Assembly: GCA_031550535.1 (NCBI GenBank)
Contig: JAVBOM010000018.1
Span: 62,001 to 126,000, forward strand
Length of the DNA: 64,000 nt
Source: Avichristensenella sp031550535
GTDB taxonomy: Bacteria; Bacillota; Clostridia; Christensenellales; Aristaeellaceae
Reading direction: 5' to 3'
The notes beneath the pieces were generated by a model that saw nothing but the letters and a program-made list of their open reading frames with translations, was not told the origin of the DNA and did no database searches. The position numbers and the translations under genes are program-made. Every line of letters begins with the position of its first letter. Position 1 is the first letter of the stretch. This document shows positions 52,892 through 61,189 of this stretch, piece by piece.

Positions 52892-54462
52892 GCGCCCTCA
52901 CCTCCCCGCAACCGCTCAAACGTCTCTACAAACGGATTAAAATAGTTTACACCCTTCAGGGTCACGCCGTCCAGCCCCTTGCCGCCGCTGCGCGCCCGCT
53001 TGATGTCGGCGAACACGCCCTTTTCCAGCGTCGCGAACAGCCCCAGCCGCTCGATTTCTTCCAGCAGATTCGCGGCGCTTTGCAGCACCTCGGCCGCGCG
53101 CCCCTCCACCATGCCGCCGGACTTGAACTCGATCTCGTCGCCCAAATCCTTCATCGTGCGGAAAATGTAGCGCGCGTTTTCAATCGCCAGCGCGCGGTCG
53201 GACATGAACGGCGTGTGGATCGCTTCGGTCAGCATGCCCAGCAGGTGAATTTTCTGTCCGGTCAGGATGGTGACCATGTTGAACAGCGCGTCCTGCACAT
53301 GGCCGCGGAAGATGTTGCCCGTCATGAACTTGGTCGGCGGCATGTACTTCAGCGGCGCTTCCGGGAAGATTTCCCGCGCCATCTGCGCCTGCGCCAGCTC
53401 CATCACAAAGCCGTTTTCCACATCGGGCGAAATTTCAAACGCGTGCCCGAGGCCCATCTGCCGGGGTTCAAGCCCCGCCTGCAACGCGAACTGCTCGTTG
53501 AGGAACTGGGAGGCGAGCACCGTGTGCGCCTCCTCCACGGCATCGGCGGTGGTGAGGTAGTTGTCCTCGCCCGTGTTGATGATGACGCCCGCGAACGCGT
53601 TGATCGCCCGCGAAAAATACTGATCGATCAGCGTGCGCTGCATGTTGATGTCGCGGAACAGAATGCCGTACAGCGCGTCGTTGAGCATCACGTCCAGGCG
53701 CTCCAGCGCGCCCATGGCCGCGATTTCCGGCATGCACAGGCCGGAGCAGTAGTTGCACAGGCGGATGTAGCGGCCCTCTGTTTCGCCCACCTCATCCAGG
53801 GCCGCGCGCATCAGGCGGAAGTTCTCCTGCGTGGCGTAGGTGCCGCCGAACCCCTCGGTCGTCGCGCCGTAGGGCACGTAGTCCAGGAGGCTCTGCCCCG
53901 TGGTGCGGATCACCGCGATCACGTCCGCGCCCTGCTTGGCCGCCGCGACTGCCTGGGTGATGTCCTCATAAATATTGCCGGTCGCGACGATGACGTAGAT
54001 ATACGGCCCGTCCTTGTCGCCGAACTTGTCCAGGTATCCGTCCCGCGTGGCGACGTTCCAGCGGATTTTCTCAATCGTGGCTTCCACGGCGGGCGCGATC
54101 TTGGCGCGGACTTCCTCCAGCGGGTGCTGCGGCAGCGTATCCAGCCAGATTTCCCCGCTCGCGACGCCCTCGGCCACCTGCTGCGGCGTCAGCGACAGGG
54201 CGGCCATGGCGTTGCCGATGGTGTACGCCGCGCCGTTTTCCAGCAGGCCGTACCCGTTCATGAAATCGACGATCACGTTGGGCAGCGGCACGCCGTCGCC
54301 GTTCACGCCGTCGATGCCGAGCAGGCGGCAGACCGCCCGCTCGACCGCGACCGTCGTATGCTGGTCAATGAACGCCTGCGTGTCCTCGGCCACGCGCGCC
54401 GCCGACGCGCGCGCCTTGTCCACCAGGGCTTGGTTCAGGTGTAGTTTGCTTCTCAATAACAT
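52888..54462 (-). CDS. kamD: Lysine 5,6-aminomutase alpha subunit
   Basis: The 524-residue large subunit carries the TIM barrel that binds substrate (IYVIVATGNIYEDITQAVAAAKQGADVIAVIRTTGQSLLDYVPYG; RLCNYCSGLCMPEIA). Length and sequence fit KamD. The start at 54462 has AGGAGG very close (2 bases), and the longer frame upstream is not supported. It is coupled to kamE. The 211-base gap to kamA holds a family D repeat. Confidence 0.95.
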   Translation of the reverse strand: MLLRSKLHLNQALVDKARASAARVAEDTQAFIDQHTTVAVERAVCRLLGIDGVNGDGVPLPNVIVDFMNGYGLLENGAAYTIGNAMAALSLTPQQVAEGVASGEIWLDTLPQHPLEEVRAKIAPAVEATIEKIRWNVATRDGYLDKFGDKDGPYIYVIVATGNIYEDITQAVAAAKQGADVIAVIRTTGQSLLDYVPYGATTEGFGGTYATQENFRLMRAALDEVGETEGRYIRLCNYCSGLCMPEIAAMGALERLDVMLNDALYGILFRDINMQRTLIDQYFSRAINAFAGVIINTGEDNYLTTADAVEEAHTVLASQFLNEQFALQAGLEPRQMGLGHAFEISPDVENGFVMELAQAQMAREIFPEAPLKYMPPTKFMTGNIFRGHVQDALFNMVTILTGQKIHLLGMLTEAIHTPFMSDRALAIENARYIFRTMKDLGDEIEFKSGGMVEGRAAEVLQSAANLLEEIERLGLFATLEKGVFADIKRARSGGKGLDGVTLKGVNYFNPFVETFERLRGGEGA

Positions 54463-54514
54463 GGCCTCCTTTGAGGTGGTGGTACGGGTTGCGCCTCTCC
54501 CCGCGGTGGTGGCG

Positions 54515-54640
54515 CGCAACCGAAGGCGGACGGCCATTGGCCGCCCTTACGGAACGCTGGGTAAACGCGAAGAATTGGTTGCGTAACGGGCCGTAGGGGC
54601 GCGCATCGCGCGTCCGCCCCGTAGCCCGCGTTACCGCCAA
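54515..54640. repeat. Family D repeat, best copy
   Basis: Two parts: a GGCGGACGGCCATTGGCCGCC segment, then a long imperfect stem (TAACGGGC ... GCCCGCGTTA) around GGGGCGCGCATCGCGCGTCC. It sits inside the lysine operon between kamA and kamD, so it is transcribed and could tune the kamA/kamDE ratio. Confidence 0.75.
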
Positions 54641-54673
54641 TCATCTCCGACCGCCCCGCCTCCCCGAGTTTCC

Positions 54674-55936
54674 CTACTCGTGCTGTCCGCGCTTTTCCCG
54701 CAGCAATCCCTTGGGCACCAGCGAGAGCTGCTGCCCGCGTTCCAGCCCGGCCACACCCACCAGCGCCGGCTCCTTTGTCGCGCGGCACGCCTCGCACTGG
54801 CACGTCTCTTCATAGTGGTTCGGCTCGGTGTACGTGGTGATGACGCCCTCGAAGTTGCGCAGGATGACCTTGTGCGGGCTCTGCGAGATGATGTAGCTGG
54901 GCATGACCGGCGTCTTGCCGCCGCCGCCCGGCGCGTCCACCACGAACGTGGGCACCGCGAACCCGGACGTATGCCCGCGCAGCGCCTCGATGATCTCAAT
55001 GCCCTTGGATACGGGCGTGCGGAAGTGCGTCAGCCCCAGCGACAGGTCGCACTGGTAGATGTAGTACGGCCGCACGCGGATTTTCACCAGCTCGTGCACG
55101 AGCTTTTTCATCACGTGCACGCAGTCGTTCACCCCGGCCAGCAACACGCTCTGGTTGCCCAGCGGAATGCCCGCGTCCGCGAGCCGCGCGCACGCGGCGG
55201 CCGATTCCTCGGTGATCTCGCTGGGGTGGTTGAAGTGCGTGTTCAGCCACACCGGGTGGTACTTCTTCAGCATGTCGCACAGCGCCTGCGTGATCCGCTG
55301 CGGCATCACGACCGGGATGCGCGACCCGATGCGGATGATCTCCACGTGTTCGATCGCGCGCAGGCGCGAGACGATGCGCTCCAAATTGTCGTCGGACAGC
55401 ATCAGCGCGTCGCCGCCGGACAGCAGCACGTCCCGCACCTCCGGGTGCGCGGCCACGTAGTCGATGCACGCCTCCACCTGCGCCATGGGCACGGCGGCGT
55501 CGTGCTGGCCCGCGAACCTGCGGCGCGTGCAGTGGCGGCAGTACATGGAGCACTGGTCCGTAATCAGCATCAGCACGCGGTCGGGGTAGCGGTGCGTCAG
55601 GCCCTTCACGGGGGAGTCCGTGTCCTCGTGCAGCGGGTCCGCCTGGTCCTCCGGCGCGTGGTACAGCTCCCGGGCCATCGGCACGGCTTGCCTGCGCACC
55701 GGATCGTGCGGGTCATCCGGGTTGATGAGGGACAGGTAGTACGGCGTCACCGCCATGCGCAGTTCGCCCAGGCACGCCTCGATACCCGTCTCCTCCTCCG
55801 GGGACAGCCGGACGAGCTTCTTCAGCTCCTCCAGCGTCTCCACACGGCTCCGCACCTGCCATTTCCAGTCGTTCCACTGCTCATCGGGAATATCCCGAAA
55901 CAGGCCGTAGGCCCTGGATTTCGCTCTGGGTTTCAT
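54674..55936 (-). CDS. kamA: Lysine 2,3-aminomutase
   Basis: This radical SAM and PLP enzyme turns L-lysine into L-beta-lysine, the first step of fermentation. In the 420-residue protein the cluster cysteines are in CSMYCRHC (Cys129, 133, 136), the SAM glycine motif is LLSGGDALM, and the PLP lysine is in APGGGGKTPVMPSY. The C-terminal zinc cysteines are in CQCEAC. The start has AAGGAGG. It lies 31 bases after kdd. Confidence 0.96.
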   Translation of the reverse strand: MKPRAKSRAYGLFRDIPDEQWNDWKWQVRSRVETLEELKKLVRLSPEEETGIEACLGELRMAVTPYYLSLINPDDPHDPVRRQAVPMARELYHAPEDQADPLHEDTDSPVKGLTHRYPDRVLMLITDQCSMYCRHCTRRRFAGQHDAAVPMAQVEACIDYVAAHPEVRDVLLSGGDALMLSDDNLERIVSRLRAIEHVEIIRIGSRIPVVMPQRITQALCDMLKKYHPVWLNTHFNHPSEITEESAAACARLADAGIPLGNQSVLLAGVNDCVHVMKKLVHELVKIRVRPYYIYQCDLSLGLTHFRTPVSKGIEIIEALRGHTSGFAVPTFVVDAPGGGGKTPVMPSYIISQSPHKVILRNFEGVITTYTEPNHYEETCQCEACRATKEPALVGVAGLERGQQLSLVPKGLLREKRGQHE

Positions 55937-55967
55937 GGATGACCTCCTTTTTGGTCATGGCGCACTG

Positions 55968-57008
55968 TTATACGTAAATCTTCTCAAACAGCTCGCGGAT
56001 CTTCTGGCTCTCGCGCAGCTCCCACAGGGTGATCTCCGCGTGGTCCTTCGTGTAGCCGTTGCCGATGATCATGTTCACGTCCTTGCCCACGCCCTCCGCG
56101 CCGAGCGCGGCCTTGGTGAACGACGTGGCCATGGAGAAGAAGTACACCGTGCCGCCGTCGCGCACGGGCAGGATGCAGCTCATCTCCGTGCTGTCGATGT
56201 TCACGCACGAGATCGAAAGGTCGTACTCCTTGCCGCCGTTCGCGGCGAGCGCCTTTTCCAGCACGGCAACCGGGCGCGTCGCGCTCTCGACGATCACCTC
56301 GTGGCACACGCCCAGGTCCATCAGCTTCTGCACTTGCTCCTCACGCCGCACCAGCCCCACCACGCGGCCGGTCGGCCCCACGCGCTTCATGGCCTCGTAG
56401 CAGCAGAGCACGCCGCTCTTGCCGTTCGCGCCCAGGATCAGCACGCTGTCGCCCGGGTGCACCAGCTTCGCCGCCTGCGCGGGCGCGCCCGCCACGTCCA
56501 GCGCCGCCAGCGCGAGCGCCTCGGACATGTCGTCCGGCAGCTTGGCGTAGATGCCGCTCTCAAACAGCACGGCCTTCGCGTCCACGTCCACACGGTCGAT
56601 GTCCATGTGGATGGCCTTGATCTTCTCGATTTTCAGCGGCGTCATGGACAGGGACACGAGCGAGGCGATCTTGTCGCCCACCTTCAGGTCGCGGTCCTTC
56701 AGGTCCTCGCCGATGTACGCCACGCGGCCGATTAACATGCCGCCAGAGCCGGTGACGGGGTTCTGCATCTTGCCGCGCTCGTTCACGATTGAGAGGATCA
56801 TTTCCTCGATCTTTTTCGGGTCCTTGCCGCACGCCTCCTCAATCTGCGTGAAGGACGCGGAGTCGATATTCAGCGAAATGACGTCGCAGATGATCTCGTT
56901 GCTGTAGAGGGTATCCATGTTGTTGTCGATCTTTTGCGCGGCCTGGGTGAGAACGCCTTCCGGGGAGATGACGCGGTGGATGCCGTAGCGGTTGCCCTTG
57001 ATGGCCAT
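55968..57008 (-). CDS. kdd: L-erythro-3,5-diaminohexanoate dehydrogenase
   Basis: It oxidatively deaminates 3,5-diaminohexanoate to 3-keto-5-aminohexanoate with NAD+. The 346-residue protein begins MAIKGNRYGIHRVISPEGVLTQ-like, typical of Kdd, and has a medium-chain-dehydrogenase-like nucleotide site (VLILGANGKSGVLCCYEAMKR). It stands between kce and kamA in the operon. The start has AGGAGG at 8 bases. Confidence 0.95.
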   Translation of the reverse strand: MAIKGNRYGIHRVISPEGVLTQAAQKIDNNMDTLYSNEIICDVISLNIDSASFTQIEEACGKDPKKIEEMILSIVNERGKMQNPVTGSGGMLIGRVAYIGEDLKDRDLKVGDKIASLVSLSMTPLKIEKIKAIHMDIDRVDVDAKAVLFESGIYAKLPDDMSEALALAALDVAGAPAQAAKLVHPGDSVLILGANGKSGVLCCYEAMKRVGPTGRVVGLVRREEQVQKLMDLGVCHEVIVESATRPVAVLEKALAANGGKEYDLSISCVNIDSTEMSCILPVRDGGTVYFFSMATSFTKAALGAEGVGKDVNMIIGNGYTKDHAEITLWELRESQKIRELFEKIYV

Positions 57009-57046
57009 ATCAGGTTCCTCCTTGTAATTTATGCTGCTGCTTTATT

Positions 57047-57871
57047 TCACTTGATTGGCAGGCCGAGAATCGCGCGCGCCTCGTTCGGGCTGGCGATCTC
57101 GCGGCCCAGCTCCTTGGCGATGCGCACGGTCTTTTCGACCAGTTCGCCGTTGGAGCGGGCCAGCACGCCCTTCGCCAGGTAGATGTTGTCCTCGAACCCG
57201 ACGCGCGCGTGGCCGCCCAGCAGCATGCTCAGCGTGACCATCGGGAACTGGAAGCGGCCGACGCCGGCGGTGGTGAACGTCGCGCCCTGGGGGATGCTCT
57301 CCCGCATGAACACGAGGTCGCGCGGCTCGCCGGAAATGCCGCCGTTGACACCCATGACGAAATCAAAGTGCATGGGGCCCTTGATGTATCCCTTTTTGTG
57401 CAGGCGCAGCGCCATGTCGATCATGCCCTTGTCGAATACCTCGATCTCCGGCTTGATGCCGCGCGCGTTCATTTTTTCGGCGAACTCGATGATGGTGTTT
57501 TCCGTGTTGACGAAGATGTCGTCCCCTCCGAAGTTGCACGTGCCGCAGTCCAGCGTCGCCATTTCCGGGTTCAGCGTGATGGGCTGCAGGCGCTCGTCGT
57601 TCGTCATGCCGACCGCGCCGCCGGTGGACGGCTGGATGATGACGTCCGGGCAGCGGGCTCGGATGGCGTCCATGCAAGCGCGGAAACGCTCCGCGCTCTG
57701 CGTCGGCGTGCCGTCGTCCTCGCGCACGTGCAGGTGGATGAGCGACGCGCCGGCCTCGCGGGCGCGAAACGCCTCCTCTGCGATTTCCGCTACGGTGTAC
57801 GGGACTGCCGGGTTGTGTTCTTTCGTAACTTCCGCGCCGCAGATGCACGCGGTGATGATCAGCTTCTCCAT
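57047..57871 (-). CDS. kce: 3-keto-5-aminohexanoate cleavage enzyme
   Basis: It condenses 3-keto-5-aminohexanoate with acetyl-CoA to give 3-aminobutyryl-CoA and acetoacetate. The 274-residue BKACE-family TIM barrel has zinc ligands in SLIHLHVRE (two His) and a conserved Glu in IKPEIEVFDKGM. The start at 57871 has AAAGGAGG at 9 bases; the frame extends 29 codons upstream through the kal end and is not supported. It lies 2 bases after kal. Confidence 0.95.
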   Translation of the reverse strand: MEKLIITACICGAEVTKEHNPAVPYTVAEIAEEAFRAREAGASLIHLHVREDDGTPTQSAERFRACMDAIRARCPDVIIQPSTGGAVGMTNDERLQPITLNPEMATLDCGTCNFGGDDIFVNTENTIIEFAEKMNARGIKPEIEVFDKGMIDMALRLHKKGYIKGPMHFDFVMGVNGGISGEPRDLVFMRESIPQGATFTTAGVGRFQFPMVTLSMLLGGHARVGFEDNIYLAKGVLARSNGELVEKTVRIAKELGREIASPNEARAILGLPIK

Positions 57872-57873
57872 GC

Positions 57874-58257
57874 TCACGGCCTCCTTTGTTTGTCGCGCGG
57901 CACCACGCACGTGCCGCTCGCGCGGCAGACGATGACCGGCTCGGCCAGCACGTCGCACGCGGAATCGTTCAGGTCCGTGCGCGGCACAATGACCTTTCTC
58001 GCCACGAACTGCATCTTGCGCGATGTGTTGCCCTCGCTGACAATTTCGCCCTCGGCCTCGATGAAATCCCCGGCGTACACGGGCGCGAGAAACTCCACCG
58101 CGTCATACGCGCGGAACAGCCCTTCGTCCCCGTCGCGGCGGATCAAGAGCTCCGTCGCCACATCGCCGAACAGCGCCAGCATGCGCGCGCCGTCCACCAG
58201 GTTCCCGCCGTAGTGGGCGTCATGCGCGCTCATTCTCAGCCGGATGACAGCTTTCAT
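57874..58257 (-). CDS. kal: 3-aminobutyryl-CoA ammonia lyase
   Basis: It removes ammonia from 3-aminobutyryl-CoA to give crotonyl-CoA. The 127-residue hotdog-fold protein starts MKAVIRLRMSAHDAHYGGNLVDGARML, typical of Kal. It is the first gene after the riboswitch leader, with GAAGGAGGAAGGAAC before the ATG. Confidence 0.94.
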   Translation of the reverse strand: MKAVIRLRMSAHDAHYGGNLVDGARMLALFGDVATELLIRRDGDEGLFRAYDAVEFLAPVYAGDFIEAEGEIVSEGNTSRKMQFVARKVIVPRTDLNDSACDVLAEPVIVCRASGTCVVPRDKQRRP

Positions 58258-58298
58258 GTTCCTTCCTCCTTCTGTCGGTTTGTCGGTTGCATTACGGG

Positions 58299-58346
58299 CA
58301 AAACAAAAGCGCCATTGTCAAAGGCCGTCCTTTGATCAATAGCGCT
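58299..58346 (-). terminator. Riboswitch-controlled terminator
   Basis: In the mRNA, AGCGCUAUUGAUCAAAGG pairs with CCUUUGACAAUGGCGCU around ACGG and runs into UUUGUUUU. The 5' arm contains CUAUUG, which is also the 3' strand of riboswitch helix P1. Confidence 0.93.
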
Positions 58347-58520
58347 TCATGTGTTATGAAGAAATACACATGACAGTTATGGCGCGCTGGACGCCATACC
58401 CAAGGCGGGACGAGAACATTCGCCGCGCCTTTCGGCGGAGGCCCCTTCACAGCCGGCATCGGAAACGCTCTTCCTTGCCATCCGGCCGCTACCCTGCCAT
58501 CCGCGCCTCTATTGCATTTT
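58337..58520 (-). ncRNA. Lysine riboswitch aptamer (LYS element)
   Basis: In the mRNA the conserved 5' core AUAGAGGCGCG follows the P1 strand CAAUAG (58514-58509), and GAAGGGGCCUCCGCCGAAAG matches the universal GAAAGGGG...GCCGCCGAAG segment. P2 region: GGAA/UUUCC hairpin and GCCGG/CCGGC; P3: AAGGCG/CGCCUU (58431-58402); P4: UAUGGCG/CGCCAUA (58398-58378); P5: UCAUGUGU/ACACAUGA (58373-58347); then GAAGCGCUAUUG closes P1 (58342-58337), equivalent to GGAGGGCUAUC in the B. subtilis lysC leader. It heads the lysine-degradation operon. Confidence 0.9.
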
Positions 58521-58549
58521 GGGTGCCGAGGCGCTTGCCCCGCATTCAT

Positions 58550-58579
58550 AGTATACGGGGTATCCGCGCGGTATGTCAA
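58550..58579 (-). promoter_or_regulatory. Promoter of the lysine-degradation operon
   Basis: On the minus strand: -35 TTGACA (58579-58574), 18 bases, -10 TATACT (58555-58550). Transcription should begin near 58543, about 29 bases before the P1 helix. Confidence 0.9.
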
Positions 58580-58779
58580 GTGAAAATGGGGAAACTCGCT
58601 AGTTTTGTGTGTGATATATTGTGACGAGAATGAATGAAGGACGCTGCGCTTGGATATTGTGGTGCCGCCAGTGACGCTCGCCTTCGGTGCGCTGGCGGAT
58701 CGTGGTTCAGATTCCTGGAGCATGCCAAAGAGATTTCATCGCACCACGGTTCTACTTAATTATTGACCAACCCCAATGA

Positions 58780-58842
58780 AGGGATTCCAAAGGGATCTAT
58801 CCCTTTGGCAGGGTCTGGGACAGCGTCCCAGCGCCTCTTCCC
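58780..58842 (+). repeat. Family C repeat, copy 2
   Basis: AAAGGGATCTATCCCTTT then GGCAGGGTCTGGGACAGCGT, the same order as copy 1 on the other strand. It directly follows the kamC stop and probably ends the kamBC transcript. The region 58590-58770 between it and the riboswitch promoter shows nothing else. Confidence 0.75.
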
Positions 58843-58845
58843 CCA

Positions 58846-60282
58846 TTACTCCCCAAGCTCCCGTTCCATCTCCTCCACTACCCGCGCGTCCAGCCCGAGC
58901 AGCCGGCAGACGGCCAGCGCGTCGCGCGGGGCACCGGCTTCGCTCGCGACGCGGACAAGGCCGTAGTTCATGTGCCGCGCGATGAACGCCAGCCGGTCAC
59001 TCGCGGGCGGCTCGGGCGGCATGTCGCGCAGCCCGGCGGCCTGGTAGTGCGCCTGCGCGACGCTCGCCACACCGTCATAGTGCGTGGCGATGACGGACAC
59101 GCTCCGCGCCCCGGCCAGCCGCCGTGTCAGCGCCCGCGCCAGAGCGGCGCCCTCGCGCGGGTTGGTGCCGCGCGCGGGTTCGTCCAGCGCCACAAAGCAG
59201 AACGTGCCCCCGTCGATATCGTCCAGCAACGCCTGCATGCGCACCACCTCCGCGCCGAACGACGACAGCCCCGCCTCCGCGCTCTGCAGGTCCTCGCCGA
59301 CCCAGTGCAGCGCGCCGAACAGCGGCAGCTCCGCCGTGTCCGCGAAGGCGAAGAAACCCATGTGGCACAGCAGGATGTTCAGCGCCATGGTTTTGATCGC
59401 GACGCTCTTGCCGCCCATGTTCGCGCCGGTGATGACCGTCGCGCCCGGCGGCGCTTCGATCGTGACGGGCGTGAACGCCTGCCCGCGCGACGCGAGCGCG
59501 TCCTCGACCTGCGGGTTCCGAAGGCCCGTGAACTTGACGCCCCCCGCCGACAGAAGCGGGCGCACGGCTCCGCGCGCCGCCGCCAGTTCCGCCCGCTGCA
59601 GCAGGAAGTCCAGTTTCCCGATCATGCGCGTGTTTTGCAGCAGCGCGTTCAGGTGCGGCCGCAGCGCCTCCGACAGGCGCACGCGCACTTTCAGCGCCTC
59701 TTCTTCCTCTTGTACGACGAGCGCGCGCCGCTCCGCCAGCAGCGCCGCCCGGGCGGGGCCTTCCGGGGTGTCGCGCAGCGCCCGCTCGGCCTTGGCTTTG
59801 GCGTCGCGCGCCTCGGCCAACGGCCCGGAATACGCCGCGCTGATGGAAAACCCCGCCGCACGGCGTCCGTCCGGGTCCAGCAGCGCGAGCGCCTCGCTTT
59901 CCTCCGTGAACGCGATGCCGGAAAGGCCGAGGTTCATTTCATCATACAGCGGCGCAATCAGCGCGAGCTGCAGCAGAAACCGCTTCACCTCGAACAGCTC
60001 CACCTCCGACAGCGCCGTCTCCCGGCAGCGGGCGAGCGTCCCCCGGATGTCGCGCACCTGCATGAACAGCCGCTTCATCCGGTCAAATCGCGGCCTTTGC
60101 GCGTCCAGCGCGTCCACGACGGCTTGCGCGTTCGCCCATTCGGCCGCGAGCGTGTCGCGCTCGTCCGGCCCGTACAAGCGCGGCCGCCGCACAAGCTCCG
60201 CGCCGTAGGGCGACGACGGCGACAGCAGATCCAGCACATACTGCGCGCCCAGCGCCTTCCGCAGCTCAAAGCCCGCTTCCAT
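58846..60282 (-). CDS. kamC: Lysine 5,6-aminomutase reactivase ATPase, MutS-like
   Basis: Members of this MutS-related family act with KamB to exchange damaged cobalamin on the KamDE mutase. The 478-residue protein lacks the mismatch-recognition domain of MutS; it has a clamp/lever-like helical region, then an ATPase with Walker A GANMGGKSVAIK (about 295-306), Walker B FVALDEPARGTNPREG and a later ATHYD. The start at 60282 has GGGAGGTG and overlaps kamB by 17 bases. Location next to kamDE supports the role. Confidence 0.88.
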   Translation of the reverse strand: MEAGFELRKALGAQYVLDLLSPSSPYGAELVRRPRLYGPDERDTLAAEWANAQAVVDALDAQRPRFDRMKRLFMQVRDIRGTLARCRETALSEVELFEVKRFLLQLALIAPLYDEMNLGLSGIAFTEESEALALLDPDGRRAAGFSISAAYSGPLAEARDAKAKAERALRDTPEGPARAALLAERRALVVQEEEEALKVRVRLSEALRPHLNALLQNTRMIGKLDFLLQRAELAAARGAVRPLLSAGGVKFTGLRNPQVEDALASRGQAFTPVTIEAPPGATVITGANMGGKSVAIKTMALNILLCHMGFFAFADTAELPLFGALHWVGEDLQSAEAGLSSFGAEVVRMQALLDDIDGGTFCFVALDEPARGTNPREGAALARALTRRLAGARSVSVIATHYDGVASVAQAHYQAAGLRDMPPEPPASDRLAFIARHMNYGLVRVASEAGAPRDALAVCRLLGLDARVVEEMERELGE

Positions 60283-61189
60283 CGCCGTCCACCTCCCTGA
60301 CATCAATCACCGGGACACTCACCGCCCGCGCCATGGCCGCGCGGAACGCCGCCGCGTCAAAGCCCGGCCCAACCGCTGAAAACGGGTTCACACACACGCA
60401 GCACAGCGCCGTTGCCTCCAACACCGTGAAGCGCACGCCGCGCGCGCACAGCCGTTCGTACACGGGCCGCGACAGCAGCAGGCGGCTGCCGTCGCGCACG
60501 GTGATCTCATCGCCGCGCTTTGGGGCGAGCGCTTCGGCCATCGCGTCCGTCAGCGCGCCGTCGATCTCGCGCCGCCCGGGGTGGCCGCCGAGGCTTACGG
60601 GCAGCGTCAGCAGCGCGCACGCGTGCGCCGTATCGCGGACGACGGTTTCCATGTCCGAGTGGTACGACGCGCCCGCGCAGAGGATCGCGGCCTCGGTCAC
60701 GCGCGGCGCGCCGAGCGTTTTGCGGCTGATCGCGCCGTCCACGAGCACGATGTCCGCGCCCAGCGCGCGCAGCGACGCGCTCACCTCCGCGACCTGGTCG
60801 TTCATCGACGGCCCGGCGAGCTCCACCGCGCCGTCCGACAGCGCGCGGAAGATCACCACCTCGCCCAGCGGCGTATGGATGCCGGTGGTTTCGAGAATTT
60901 CCCGCGTGACGTCCGACCGGCGAAGCGTGTCCGCCGCCGTGGCGACGAGCGTGCCCGCGCGCACCCAGATGCCCGGCTTTTCCGTGCCGGTCACGATGTC
61001 CACGGTCTCGCCGTCCCGGCCGATGGACGTGAGCGCGGGGATGCGCGGGCTACCCGCCAGCAAGGCGATGAGCCGGTTCAGCACGGTCGTCTTGCCCGCG
61101 TTTTTGCACATGCCGATGGTGGATAGCGAGGCGTAGCGGTCCAGCGCGGCCCGGAGCGGCGTGAGCGCGTCATTCCCCATCATCTTCAT
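60266..61189 (-). CDS. kamB: Lysine 5,6-aminomutase reactivase subunit
   Basis: The 307-residue protein has a P-loop GMCKNAGKTTVLNRL at about 26-40 and a TSIGRDGE segment. It is always found beside kamC in lysine fermenters to my knowledge and is thought to be the partner in mutase reactivation. Several in-frame ATGs lie within the first 4 codons and none has a clear ribosome site; translation is probably coupled to the upstream gene, whose stop at 61170 overlaps. Confidence 0.85.
   Translation of the reverse strand: MKMMGNDALTPLRAALDRYASLSTIGMCKNAGKTTVLNRLIALLAGSPRIPALTSIGRDGETVDIVTGTEKPGIWVRAGTLVATAADTLRRSDVTREILETTGIHTPLGEVVIFRALSDGAVELAGPSMNDQVAEVSASLRALGADIVLVDGAISRKTLGAPRVTEAAILCAGASYHSDMETVVRDTAHACALLTLPVSLGGHPGRREIDGALTDAMAEALAPKRGDEITVRDGSRLLLSRPVYERLCARGVRFTVLEATALCCVCVNPFSAVGPGFDAAAFRAAMARAVSVPVIDVREVDGDGSGL

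Noticed and set aside
58292..58723. Open frame of 143 codons on the minus strand
   Set aside because: It overlaps the lysine riboswitch, its promoter and terminator and has no family resemblance.
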